Assembly: GCA_934675465.1 (NCBI GenBank)
Contig: CAKUQM010000006.1
Span: forward strand, 1 to 61,636
From: an uncultured Erysipelotrichaceae bacterium
GTDB taxonomy: Bacteria; Bacillota_I; Bacilli_A; Erysipelotrichales; Erysipelotrichaceae
Direction: 5' to 3'
Length of the DNA: 61,636 nucleotides
The notes beneath the pieces are model-generated. The model saw only the letters and a list, made by a program, of their open reading frames with translations. It searched no databases and was not told the DNA's origin. Positions 1 to 8,370 of the stretch are shown here, one piece after another (positions within the stretch are counted from its first letter, which is position 1; every line of letters begins with the position of its first letter). The position numbers and the translations under genes are program-made.

Positions 1-92
1 ATTACAACCAAGGCATATATCATCAAAGCAATGCCAACGATTGAAAATTGTTTTTTTACATAATTTTGAGAAACGGTCTTTTTATTTGCCAT
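1..92 (-). CDS. N-terminus of a membrane protein, cut by the window edge
   Basis: The first 30 codons of a gene running off the left edge. The reading begins MANKKTVSQNY, a basic polar start, then enters a hydrophobic stretch (SIVGIALMIYALVV) that looks like a first membrane segment. There is no clear Shine-Dalgarno upstream. The layout would fit a CPBP-type membrane protease or a small integral membrane protein, but too little is visible to assign a family. It is divergent from the FAD-dependent gene that starts at 176. Confidence 0.5.
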   Translation of the reverse strand, partial: MANKKTVSQNYVKKQFSIVGIALMIYALVV

Positions 93-140
93 AGAGCAAT
101 TATATACCATTATCTTCCATATCTATTAAAAAGACTTTAC

Positions 141-169
141 TTTATGCACAAAGAAAATATAAGTATAAT
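141..169 (+). promoter_or_regulatory. Promoter that would give a leaderless mRNA
   Basis: A perfect -10 TATAAT (164-169) ends 6 bases before the ATG at 176. A weak -35 (TTTATG, 141-146) lies 17 bases upstream. A -10 at this distance puts the transcription start at or next to the A of the ATG, and no Shine-Dalgarno is present, so the message is probably leaderless. Confidence 0.45.
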
Positions 170-175
170 GTTAAT

Positions 176-1717
176 ATGATTTTAGTAAGTGAAATAAAAC
201 TAGGACTTCATGAAGATGAAAAGATTCTAAAGAAGTTACTAATAAAGAAATTAAATATTAAAGAAAGCGATCTTATAAGCTATAGCATTCATAAAAAGAG
301 TATTGATGCACGTAAGGAAGCTATATACAAAGTTCAATTATTGGTTGAAGTAAAAAATGAACAACGTTATCTAAAACTTAAAAATGTAAGTTTATATAAA
401 CCTATTGATACTAAAGCTACCATTATTGAAAGCGATATAAGACCAATTGTTGTAGGATATGGGCCAAGCGGTATCTTTGCCACATATCGTTTAGTTGAAG
501 CAGGATTAAAGCCAATTGTCATTGAAAAAGGAAAGAGAATCAAAGATAGAGCCAAAGATGTAGAACATTTCTTTAAAACAGGAGAACTAGATGTTAATAG
601 TAATGTTCAATTTGGTGAAGGAGGTGCAGGTACCTTCTCAGATGCTAAGTTAACCACAAGAATCAAAGACCCTTTCATTGACTACATCCTAGATGTCTTT
701 ATTAAATTCGGTGGTGATGAATCTATTAAATACACACCACACAGTCATATTGGAACTGATAATATAAGAATTATTATCGAAAAGATTACTGATTATTTAA
801 TTGAAAAAGGTACTACTTTCTATTTTGAAGAACAGTTAGAAGAATTATTGTTAGATGATAATCATAAAGTAACCGGCATTAAAACTAATAAACAAAGCAT
901 CACATCCCCTATTTGTCTTTTGGCAATAGGACATAGTTCTTATGAAACAATTAAGAACCTAGATAAACAAGGCGTTCATATCTCTGCTAAAGATATGGCC
1001 ATTGGCTTTAGAGTAGAACATCCTCAAAATTTAATCGATGACAACCAAGGTGGTGATGGAATACATGCTTGTGAATATTTCTTAAGATACAAAGATACTA
1101 AAGGCGTTTATTCATTTTGCATGTGCCCAGGTGGTATGGTAATACCTGCATCAAGTGGTAAAGAAAGAATTGTTACTAATGGTATGTCATATGCAGCTAG
1201 AAACTCTGGCATTGCCAATTCAGCTATTCTTATTCAAGTTAATAAGGAAGAGTATGCGGGCTCGAATCTGGGTGGTTTTGAATATCTTAAGTATTATGAA
1301 CAAAAGGCTTATGAGATATCAAATTCATACAGGGCACCTGCCTGCAATATTAAAGATTACATAAATAACGAATTAAACGAATTAAATTTTGAGTCTTCTT
1401 ATCCTTTAGGTACAACTTTATTTAACTTCAATAATTTTTTTAAAGGAGAAGATAATGAAATCTTTAAGAAAGCCTTATTATTCTTTGATACTAAGATTAA
1501 AGGCTTTGTAGACAAGGGCATTATGGTAGGACCTGAAACTAGAAGTAGCTGTCCAGTTAGAATCGATAGAGATATAAAACTAGAATCAATTAACACAAGT
1601 GGCCTATATCCAAGTGGTGAGGGTGCCGGTTATGGTGGTGGCATTATGTCTTGTGCTTTAGATGGTATAAGATGCGCTAACAAAATTCTAGAAAACATCA
1701 CTCATAGTTCACTTTAA
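176..1717 (+). CDS. FAD-dependent oxidoreductase (COG2509-type)
   Basis: A 513-residue flavoprotein of the uncharacterised FAD-dependent dehydrogenase family. Residues 1-75 form the family's alpha/beta N-terminal domain. The dinucleotide-binding motif is at about 91-99 (VVGYGPSG), followed by the acidic end of the second strand (VIEKG). The family block FGEGGAGTFSDAKL and a C-terminal FAD motif (GLYPSGEGAGYGGG) are present, and the length is normal. The substrate is unknown for the family. The start at 176 matches the family N-terminus although no ribosome-binding site precedes it. The downstream hairpin at 1727-1764 can terminate this transcript. Confidence 0.9.
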   Translation: MILVSEIKLGLHEDEKILKKLLIKKLNIKESDLISYSIHKKSIDARKEAIYKVQLLVEVKNEQRYLKLKNVSLYKPIDTKATIIESDIRPIVVGYGPSGIFATYRLVEAGLKPIVIEKGKRIKDRAKDVEHFFKTGELDVNSNVQFGEGGAGTFSDAKLTTRIKDPFIDYILDVFIKFGGDESIKYTPHSHIGTDNIRIIIEKITDYLIEKGTTFYFEEQLEELLLDDNHKVTGIKTNKQSITSPICLLAIGHSSYETIKNLDKQGVHISAKDMAIGFRVEHPQNLIDDNQGGDGIHACEYFLRYKDTKGVYSFCMCPGGMVIPASSGKERIVTNGMSYAARNSGIANSAILIQVNKEEYAGSNLGGFEYLKYYEQKAYEISNSYRAPACNIKDYINNELNELNFESSYPLGTTLFNFNNFFKGEDNEIFKKALLFFDTKIKGFVDKGIMVGPETRSSCPVRIDRDIKLESINTSGLYPSGEGAGYGGGIMSCALDGIRCANKILENITHSSL

Positions 1718-1726
1718 ATTCACATT

Positions 1727-1764
1727 AAACCTCCTATAATAGTCAATATAAATAGGAGGTTTTT
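1727..1764 (+). terminator. Terminator-like hairpin containing the htrA Shine-Dalgarno
   Basis: Arms 1727-1737 (AAACCTCCTAT) and 1752-1762 (ATAGGAGGTTT) pair perfectly over 11 bp with a 14-base loop and are followed by a T run. The 3' arm is also the AGGAGG ribosome-binding site of htrA (ATG 1767). Readthrough RNA from the upstream gene would both terminate here and hide the htrA site. A TATAAT at 1735-1740 inside the left arm may be htrA's own -10, in which case RNA from that promoter would lack the left arm. Confidence 0.7.
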
Positions 1765-1766
1765 AT

Positions 1767-2867
1767 ATGAAACTAGGAATTAAACAAATAGTTATCATCT
1801 TCCTTGTTGCCCTACTTGGAGGAGCATGTGGTACATATGGTATCTATGAGCTAACTTATAAAAATAATACTGATGAAAACAAAGAAATTACAAGTGAAGT
1901 CCAATACACTAATAATGAAAGTGGCGTTTATGAAAAAGTTGTTGCGAAAGCGATTGATTCAGTGGTTCAAATCACAAGTAAAGCTCAAACTAACAACTCA
2001 TTCTTTGGCTCTTATGAATCTACATCTTTAGGATCTGGCGTTATTATCTCTGAAGATGGTTATATTGTAACTAATAACCATGTCATCAGTGGCGCTACTA
2101 ACGTATCAGTGGAACTAAATGATGGCACAACATACGACGCAACTATCGTAGGAAGTGATGCTAAAACTGACTTGGCTTTATTAAAGATTGAAGCTAGTGG
2201 TCTAAAATATTCCAGGATGATCGATTCTGATGAATTAAATCTAGGACAAGAAGTAGTAGCCATTGGTAATTCATTAGGTGAGGGTACAAGCTCTACTAAT
2301 GGCATTATTTCAGCCTTAAATAGAGATGTTACTATCAGTAACTATTCAATGAATCTAATCCTAACAAACGCTCAAGTTAATAATGGTAACTCAGGTGGTG
2401 GCCTATTTGACTTAAATGGTAATCTAGTTGGTATCGTAAACGCCAAGATATCATCAAGCGCTAATGCTAGTGCAACTGTTGAAGGCATGGGCTATGCAAT
2501 TCCTTCTAATACTGTTAAAGAAATTGTTGAAGAATTAAAGACTAACGGCTATGTTAAAAACCGTGCAACCTTAGGTGTTAAAGTTATTACCGACTCTAAT
2601 TATCTTCAATACAATGGCTATACAAATGCTGGTGCTTTAGTAGGTGAAGTAGTTAAAGGTGGCGCCGCTGATAAGGCAGGCATTAAAGCTGGTGATTTAA
2701 TTGTTGCGATAAACGATACAAAAGTATCTTCATTCTCAGAATTATCTAAATTACTAGATGGCTATGGAATTGGCGATACAATAAGTGTTACAGTTTCTCG
2801 AGATAATCAAATGAAGACCTTTGAAGTCACGCTTGTTGAAAGCGTAGTTGAAAGCAGTGAGAAGTAG
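1767..2867 (+). CDS. htrA: Membrane-anchored serine protease HtrA/DegP type
   Basis: A trypsin-like (S1C) protease with one PDZ domain that acts on misfolded or exported proteins outside the membrane. Residues 7-29 form an uncleaved N-terminal anchor. The catalytic triad is visible: H105 (TNNHV), D135 (TDLALL) and S209 (GNSGGG). The PDZ domain spans about 265-355 (GALVGEVVKGGAADKAGIKAGD). Length (366) is normal for Gram-positive HtrA. A hairpin terminator follows at 2860-2885. Its ribosome-binding site lies within a strong stem (see 1727-1764). It sits just upstream of htpG, so two protein-quality-control genes are adjacent but separately terminated. Confidence 0.93.
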   Translation: MKLGIKQIVIIFLVALLGGACGTYGIYELTYKNNTDENKEITSEVQYTNNESGVYEKVVAKAIDSVVQITSKAQTNNSFFGSYESTSLGSGVIISEDGYIVTNNHVISGATNVSVELNDGTTYDATIVGSDAKTDLALLKIEASGLKYSRMIDSDELNLGQEVVAIGNSLGEGTSSTNGIISALNRDVTISNYSMNLILTNAQVNNGNSGGGLFDLNGNLVGIVNAKISSSANASATVEGMGYAIPSNTVKEIVEELKTNGYVKNRATLGVKVITDSNYLQYNGYTNAGALVGEVVKGGAADKAGIKAGDLIVAINDTKVSSFSELSKLLDGYGIGDTISVTVSRDNQMKTFEVTLVESVVESSEK

Positions 2868-2885
2868 TTATACTACTTCTTTTAA
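2860..2885 (+). terminator. Terminator after htrA
   Basis: GAAGTAG (2861-2867), loop TTATA, CTACTTC (2873-2879), then a T-rich run. The left arm overlaps the htrA stop codon. Confidence 0.8.
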
Positions 2886-2893
2886 ATTTGTAT

Positions 2894-2922
2894 TTTACAA
2901 GTAATAGTGTTATAAATATATT
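2894..2922 (+). promoter_or_regulatory. Vegetative promoter of htpG
   Basis: -35 TTTACA (2894-2899), 17-base spacer, -10 TATATT (2917-2922). The expected start site falls inside the CIRCE operator, the usual arrangement for HrcA repression. Confidence 0.6.
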
Positions 2923-2947
2923 AGCACTCGGAATATATGAGTGCTAA
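2921..2947 (+). promoter_or_regulatory. CIRCE operator (HrcA site) at htpG
   Basis: TTAGCACTC (2921-2929), nine bases, GAGTGCTAA (2939-2947): a perfect match to the CIRCE consensus with its standard N9 spacer. It overlaps the -10 and the start-site region and ends directly before the ribosome-binding site AGGAGTG (2948-2954). HrcA, the heat-shock repressor, binds CIRCE. The element usually controls groE and dnaK; here it sits on htpG. Confidence 0.95.
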
Positions 2948-2961
2948 AGGAGTGAAAATGT

Positions 2962-4821
2962 ATGGCAATTAAACAATTTAAAACAGAATCAAAAAGACTA
3001 TTAGATCTAATGGCAAATTCTATCTATACAAACACAGATATTTTCCTAAGAGAATTAATCTCTAATGCCTCTGATGCGATTGATAAGAGATATTACTTAT
3101 CTTTAACAGATACTAGTGTTACTGCCGATGATCTAAAGATTAAGGTAGCTTGTGATAAGAAAGCTCGTACTATTACTATTTCTGATAATGGTATTGGTAT
3201 GTCTAAGGAAGACTTAGAGAATAATCTAGGTACTATCGCGAAATCAGGTTCTCTTGAATTTAAGGAAAATCTAGATGAAAAAGAAAAAGTTGATATCATT
3301 GGTCAATTTGGTGTTGGCTTCTATAGTGCCTTCATGGTAGCTGATAAGATTGAAGTTACTTCATTTAAAGTAGGTGAAGAAAAAGCTTATAAGTGGATTG
3401 GCACCATGGAAGGTTACGAGGTAAAGGCTGCTAATAAGGATGACTATGGTAGTGTTATTACTTTATATGTAAAAGAAAATACTAAGGAAAAGAAATATGA
3501 TGATTATCTAGATTCTAATAATCTTCAAGTCTTGATTAAAAAGTATTCAGACTTTATTAGATATCCAATTGTAATGGATGTAGAAGTTACTAAGGAAGAT
3601 AAGACCGAAATCGAAGAGAAGACTATCAACTCAATGGTTCCTATTTGGAAGAAGGCTAAGAAAGATTTAAAGGAAGAAGATTATAATGAGTTCTATTCAA
3701 TGACTTATTATGATTTCGAAAAACCTTTAAAGACTTTACATTACAAGGTTGAAGGTAATACTTCATATAGTGCCCTACTTTATATTCCAAGTGTTAGACC
3801 ATTCAACTATTATTCAACAGACTATAAGATGGGTCTAAAGTTATATTCAAAGGGTGTCTTCATTAAAGATGAAGCTAAGGAACTTGTAAGTGATTACTTC
3901 CGTTTTGTTAGAGGTGTTGTTGATAGTGATGACTTATCTTTAAATATTTCAAGAGAAATCTTACAAGAAGATTATCAAATGGCAGCCTTAAAGAAATCAA
4001 TTGATAAAAAGATTAAGTCAGCTTTGGTTAAGATGCTAGAGAATGAAAGAGAAACTTATGAAAAGTTCTTTGAACAATTCGGTACGCAATTAAAGTTCGG
4101 TACTTATGATAACTATGGCATGAATAAGGATGAACTTATCGACTTATTGATCTTTAAGTCAAGTAAGGAAGATAAGTATGTAACTCTTAAGGAATATGTC
4201 GAAAGAATGAAAGAGGACCAAAAGGATATTTATTACGCCACTGGTGAAACAATCGAGGCTATTAAAGAACTTCCTCAACTTGAAAAGGTACTAGATAAGG
4301 GTTATGAAGTATTATATTTCACTGACAATGTCGATGAATTCATGGCTAATATCATTGGTAACTATAGTGATAAGCCATTTAAGTCATTATTACAAGGTGA
4401 TTTAGATTTAGATACTAAGGAAGAGAAGGAAGAAGTAGAGAAGAAGGCTAATGACAATAAGGATTTATTAGCTACTTTAAAAGAAGAACTTAAGGATAAG
4501 GTAAGTGATGTAAAACTTTCTACAAGACTTAAGACTTCTCCTGTTTGTCTTGTTTCTGATGATGGTATCTCTATAAATATGGCAAAGACCTTAAACGCGA
4601 TGAATCAAGGTAATATTCAAGCTAATAAGATTCTTGAAATTAACCCAGACCATGAACTATTTAAGGCCTTAGCGAAAGTTTATGAAACTAATAAGGATCT
4701 AAGCGAATATGCTAATTTATTGTATGATCAAGCATTATTAATTGCTGGTTTAACAATTGAAGATCCTCTAGCTTATACTAAGCGTGTTTCTGACTTAATG
4801 TTGAAGGCATTAGAAAGATAA
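2962..4821 (+). CDS. htpG: Chaperone HtpG (Hsp90)
   Basis: A 619-residue ATP-dependent cytosolic chaperone, full length. GHKL ATPase motifs are clear near the N-terminus: ELISNASDA, DNGIGM and GQFGVGFYSAF. The middle domain contains the catalytic-loop region (SREILQ) and the C-terminal dimerisation domain is present. The ATG at 2962 is used rather than 2958, which hits a stop at once; the ribosome-binding site is AGGAGTG (2948-2954). Expression is expected to be induced by heat through CIRCE. The 3' end overlaps the convergent phosphorylase gene by 12 bases. Confidence 0.97.
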   Translation: MAIKQFKTESKRLLDLMANSIYTNTDIFLRELISNASDAIDKRYYLSLTDTSVTADDLKIKVACDKKARTITISDNGIGMSKEDLENNLGTIAKSGSLEFKENLDEKEKVDIIGQFGVGFYSAFMVADKIEVTSFKVGEEKAYKWIGTMEGYEVKAANKDDYGSVITLYVKENTKEKKYDDYLDSNNLQVLIKKYSDFIRYPIVMDVEVTKEDKTEIEEKTINSMVPIWKKAKKDLKEEDYNEFYSMTYYDFEKPLKTLHYKVEGNTSYSALLYIPSVRPFNYYSTDYKMGLKLYSKGVFIKDEAKELVSDYFRFVRGVVDSDDLSLNISREILQEDYQMAALKKSIDKKIKSALVKMLENERETYEKFFEQFGTQLKFGTYDNYGMNKDELIDLLIFKSSKEDKYVTLKEYVERMKEDQKDIYYATGETIEAIKELPQLEKVLDKGYEVLYFTDNVDEFMANIIGNYSDKPFKSLLQGDLDLDTKEEKEEVEKKANDNKDLLATLKEELKDKVSDVKLSTRLKTSPVCLVSDDGISINMAKTLNAMNQGNIQANKILEINPDHELFKALAKVYETNKDLSEYANLLYDQALLIAGLTIEDPLAYTKRVSDLMLKALER

Positions 4822-5616
4822 TAAGAAATTCTTAATTAAATTACATAAATTAAGACTAGATCTATTAGCTACTTCAAGCACTTCCTTGTGGGAGTGCTTT
4901 TCTTTTGCCAAACCAGTTGCCATATTAGTGATACAAGAAATACCCAAAACTTTAATACCCATATAGTTAGCTACAATTGTCTCAGGAACAGTAGACATGC
5001 CAACAACATCAGCACCCATCATCTTATAGGCTCTAATTTCAGCAGCCGTCTCATAACATGGACCATTAAAGAAAGCATAGACACCTTCTTGTAAAGGAAT
5101 ATCAGCAATACTTTTAACCTTATTGATTAATTCTTTACTATAACTCTCTGACATATCAGGGAATCTTGGCCCAAAGTCTTCATTATTATCACCAATCAAA
5201 GGATTAATACCTAATAAATTGATATAGTCAGTAATCAACATTAAATCACCTGGCTTGAAGTTTTCATTAACAGCACCACAAGCATTAGTGATAATTAGTT
5301 TATCAATTCCCAATAGTTTTAAAACATAAATCGGATAAACAACAGGATCAAAACCCTTTCCTTCATAATAATGAGTTCTTCCTTGCATTATAACGACATT
5401 TAGATTATTCACCTTACCAAAGACTAGATTACCCTCATGCCCTACTACATTTGAACAAGGAAAATGAGGAATATCTTTATAGGAAATAATTTGTTTGTCA
5501 CTTAATAAATTAACCACATCACCTAAGCCTGAACCTAAAATAATTCCAATTTCAGGCTTAATTTCAACATTCTCTTTCAAATAATTGTAAGATTCATAGA
5601 TGTTTTCAAAATTCAT
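4810..5616 (-). CDS. punA: Purine nucleoside phosphorylase, trimeric PNP family
   Basis: Converts guanosine or inosine and phosphate to base and ribose-1-phosphate in purine salvage. At 268 residues it has the trimeric family's length and motifs: phosphate-binding GSGLG (about 28-32), GHEGNL, GRTHYYEG, and the base-binding region CYETAAEIRAYKMMGADVVGMST with the later conserved Asn in CITNMATG. A strong AAGGAGG precedes the ATG. It is convergent with htpG and stands alone as a transcript. A second, acquired nucleoside phosphorylase of a different type lies at 7280. Confidence 0.93.
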   Translation of the reverse strand: MNFENIYESYNYLKENVEIKPEIGIILGSGLGDVVNLLSDKQIISYKDIPHFPCSNVVGHEGNLVFGKVNNLNVVIMQGRTHYYEGKGFDPVVYPIYVLKLLGIDKLIITNACGAVNENFKPGDLMLITDYINLLGINPLIGDNNEDFGPRFPDMSESYSKELINKVKSIADIPLQEGVYAFFNGPCYETAAEIRAYKMMGADVVGMSTVPETIVANYMGIKVLGISCITNMATGLAKEKHSHKEVLEVANRSSLNLCNLIKNFLLSF

Positions 5617-5670
5617 AAATCGCCTCCTTTTTCATCATTATATGTTATTCTTGTGTTAGAGGTTTTATTT

Positions 5671-6657
5671 ATGGGATTAACATTTAGAAAAAGTATAAAA
5701 ATAGCCAATGGCGTTAAACTTAATGTATCAAAAACAGGTGTATCTGTTACCGTTGGTAAAAAAGGTGCTCACTATACATTTAACTCAAAAGGTAAATCAA
5801 CAGTATCTGCTGGTATTCCTGGTACCGGTGTTGGTTACCGTAAGAGTTTTAATACTTTTGGTGGTTTATTTGGTGGTAAGAAAGAAAAAGAAGAAGTTAC
5901 TAAAAAGTCAGGTTCTTCTTTAACTAAAAATACAAGTAAAAAAACAAATAAAGCAACATATAGTAGCCAACAGTTTGAGGAATATAACGAATATATCAGA
6001 CAAATTAAGTCTTTACATGCAACTTCAATTAATCCGATTGACTGGAAAAGTTTAGCACTAAGTAGTGTTCCGTCTAATATAAGTGAAAAAGAAAAGGCAA
6101 ATTGGATAGCCGATATTAATTTAGCTAAGAGTATCATGAACAAAGATAGCGATACGTATTTGGATGTGATTCAAGAATATTCTAGATTAAATGACATCTC
6201 AGCCTATGGCAGTGATTTTGAATTTGGTGTTGATGATAAGGATATCTTATCTTGTAAATTTGAAGTGAAGATTAAGGATGTAGTACCTACATTTGGTTAT
6301 AAACAAAATGAAGATGGTTCAATAGTTGACTATAATCTTAGAAAAACCGAATTCAACGATTTGGCACAAGACTATGTATGTTCATGTTCGATTAGAATTG
6401 CTAGAGAAGTGTTTGCCCTACTACCTGTAGACTTTGTCTTGGTTAATGCTGAAGAAGAATTCTTTGATTCTTCAACCGGTAATAATGCTCAATCAACTAT
6501 CATGTCTATTCTTTATGTCAGAGATGGCTTTGAGAATATTAACTTTGAACGCATTGATCCAAGTGATTTCTGTGCTCGTTTTAAAGAAAATGTAAGCTTC
6601 ACTAAAACTAATGGTTTTAAACCAGTAGATGAGATTGATTTAAATGACATAAAATAA
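5671..6657 (+). CDS. DUF4236 protein with a long C-terminal extension
   Basis: The first 60 residues (beginning MGLTFRKSIKI, with the KTGVSVTVGKKG and GIPGTGVGYRKSF segments) are a DUF4236 domain, a short glycine-rich beta domain of unknown function. A Lys/Ser/Thr-rich linker follows at about 75-105. The remaining 220 residues, rich in Asp and Glu, match no family I recognise. The ORF could open at GTG 5653, but ATG 5671 has AGAGGT at 5658-5663 and the domain begins there. No signal peptide or membrane segment is visible. Function unknown. Confidence 0.8.
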   Translation: MGLTFRKSIKIANGVKLNVSKTGVSVTVGKKGAHYTFNSKGKSTVSAGIPGTGVGYRKSFNTFGGLFGGKKEKEEVTKKSGSSLTKNTSKKTNKATYSSQQFEEYNEYIRQIKSLHATSINPIDWKSLALSSVPSNISEKEKANWIADINLAKSIMNKDSDTYLDVIQEYSRLNDISAYGSDFEFGVDDKDILSCKFEVKIKDVVPTFGYKQNEDGSIVDYNLRKTEFNDLAQDYVCSCSIRIAREVFALLPVDFVLVNAEEEFFDSSTGNNAQSTIMSILYVRDGFENINFERIDPSDFCARFKENVSFTKTNGFKPVDEIDLNDIK

Positions 6658-6679
6658 GGCTACATTTATGTTAAAATGA

Positions 6680-7033
6680 TGCAGATTTTTTTGACCTGTT
6701 TGCCTAGAGACTCACGAAAAGTGGAAGCAGAAAAAGATAACACAGCGCGAGTTATCAGAACGACTCAATAAGTGTACTCGCATCGTCATTGAGCTTGAAA
6801 AGTGCAAGAGCAATCCACGTTTTGAAACGATTACACTGATTTCGGAAGAGATGGACATCAGCCTCGACGGAATCGTGTTTCACAACAGAGTGCCGCAAAC
6901 CGTTGCCAAGTGCGTGGCAGATTTCTTTACTGGTAAGAGTGATGCCGAGTCGCGGAAGTACATAGACCTATGCATGACCACGGACAAGCTGAAATGGCAC
7001 ATCAAGGGGAAACAAAAGAAAATGCGATACTAA
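6680..7033 (+). pseudogene. Headless XRE-type regulator fragment
   Basis: From a TGA near 6690 the frame reads without a start codon through KITQRELSERLNK, IELEKCKSNPRFETI, ISEEMDISLDGIVFHNRV to a TAA at 7031. This is the second half of a helix-turn-helix domain and the short tail typical of regulators from clostridial mobile elements. The first helices and the start codon are missing. The base composition (many CG and GC steps) is richer than the AT-rich neighbours, indicating transfer. An internal ATG at 6851 opens a 60-codon frame that is unlikely to be a gene. Confidence 0.65.
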
Positions 7034-7299
7034 AGTTATGTGAGGAATGCGGTATTACTCAGGATAATATCATTGCATTCGGAGATGATTTTCCGGATAT
7101 AGGTATGCTAAAACTGTGCGGAAAAGGAATTGCAATGGGGAATGCCATAGATGAGGTAAAGGAAGTCACTGATCAGGTTATCGGAACAAATGATGATGAA
7201 GGCATAGCAAAATATTTAACTGAAACTTTTTTTAGACGTAACACACGAGTAAAATTGCATTACGTGGAGGATAGTGAGTATGAAAACGAGATTGATTGA
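7006..7299 (+). pseudogene. C-terminal fragment of a Cof-type HAD phosphatase
   Basis: In the frame opening near 6970 the translation contains ETKENAILKLCEECGI, IIAFGDDFPDIGML and GKGIAMGNAIDEVKE, the C-terminal motifs of Cof-like HAD hydrolases (the GDD-x-D metal-binding motif and the GIAMGNA loop). The N-terminal two thirds, with the nucleophile DxDGT motif, is absent. The fragment begins within the tail of the XRE fragment in another frame, so the two were joined by a deletion or recombination near 7005. It overlaps the start of the next gene. Confidence 0.7.
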
Positions 7300-8107
7300 A
7301 TTATTAAATGCAGATAAGTCTATGGCAGAAACTGCCGATATGGCTATGTATGAGTTTGGTTTGTCCCGGGACAAGCACTATGATGTTCTGGTAGTAGCTC
7401 CCGGTTGGAAACCTGATAAAATTATGGCTGATTATAATGTGGAAATAACTTGTACGGAAGTCCATAGTTACCTCTCTGGCTACGAAGTAAAAGGAGAAGA
7501 TTTTCTCATCGCTTGGATTCAGTGTTCTAGTGGTGCAAGTAGTCTAATTGATGAACTGACCACTTGTGCGTATCTGAATTTTGATAAGCTGGTGTTTATA
7601 GGTGCTGTTGGCAGCCTTGTGCCGGAAATAGGATTAGGTTCCTTGTGTACCCCCAAATGGAGCATCTCCGGTAATCTGGCAAATGGCTATCTATTGGAAA
7701 ATATTCGGGATTATGTTCCTTTTGGGAAGGTTTTTCCCAATAATACTGCTTTTGTAGACGATGTAATCAAACACGTAGAATCTCAAGGCATTGAAATGAA
7801 GAAAGTTCCTGTATTTTGTACAGATTCCATTTTTTGTGAATATTCTCACTTAGACTTTATCAAGTCATTTGGAGTACAACTTATTGAGATGGAGACAAGC
7901 TCATTCTATCTTATGGCTGATTTGATGGAAAAGCCTGCGATTGCGCTGCTGGCAGTATCAGATAATTCTGCGACAGGTGACCCGCTGCTTGCCAGAACTG
8001 ACGAGCAAAAACGGCTCTATAATATCACAAGAAAACAAGTTATCCCTCAAATTATTTTGGATATTGCAAGAAAGAGGAATCATTCAATCTATGTCTATAA
8101 AAGGTAA
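7280..8107 (+). CDS. Nucleoside phosphorylase-like protein, tail rewritten by an IS
   Basis: A PNP/UDP-family phosphorylase fold: the central blocks KLVFIGAVGSLVPEIGLGSL (phosphate and ribose site) and LIEMETSSFYLMAD (the MET-x-S base/ribose motif) are present, as is the late SDNSATGDPL segment. ATG 7280 is preferred to GTG 7274 because GGAGG (7266-7270) is 9 bases before it. The last nine residues (NHSIYVYKR) come from inserted IS3 sequence, so the native C-terminus is lost but the enzyme core is intact. Its composition is unlike its neighbours, so it was probably acquired with the flanking fragments. The substrate is not determinable here. Confidence 0.75.
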   Translation: MKTRLIELLNADKSMAETADMAMYEFGLSRDKHYDVLVVAPGWKPDKIMADYNVEITCTEVHSYLSGYEVKGEDFLIAWIQCSSGASSLIDELTTCAYLNFDKLVFIGAVGSLVPEIGLGSLCTPKWSISGNLANGYLLENIRDYVPFGKVFPNNTAFVDDVIKHVESQGIEMKKVPVFCTDSIFCEYSHLDFIKSFGVQLIEMETSSFYLMADLMEKPAIALLAVSDNSATGDPLLARTDEQKRLYNITRKQVIPQIILDIARKRNHSIYVYKR

Positions 8108-8345
8108 CTGTTTAGATAACTGTGTTATGGAAAACTTTTTTTGGAAAGATAAAGAATGAAATGTTCTATGAACATGAGTATGAATTCACATCACTTGATT
8201 AATTACAAAAATCAATGGAAGAATATATTAACTACTACAATAGTGAAAGAATACAAACAAAATTAAAAGGCTTAACACCTTGCCAAGTAAGATCTCAAGC
8301 CTTACAATCATAGATAGTTATAAAGTGTCCAAACAATAGGGTTCA
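8078..8345 (+). mobile_element. 3' remnant of an IS3-family element
   Basis: The translation QSMSIKGNCLDNCVMENFF, then after a one-base shift in a run of seven T (near 8135) KNEMFYEHEYEFTSLD, a stop, and MEEYINYYNSERIQ and KGLTPCQVRSQAL, is the C-terminal end of an IS3/IS150 OrfB transposase. The frameshift and an in-frame TAA (8201-8203) show decay. The right inverted-repeat end is visible at 8326-8345 (TGTCC...GGGTTCA). The left end and most of the transposase are gone. Confidence 0.75.
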
Positions 8346-8370
8346 CTACATTTGCAGCCTTTTATAGTAC

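Noticed and set aside
6851..7033. A 60-residue gene starting at ATG 6851
   Set aside because: It is the tail of the XRE fragment whose frame is open well upstream without a start.
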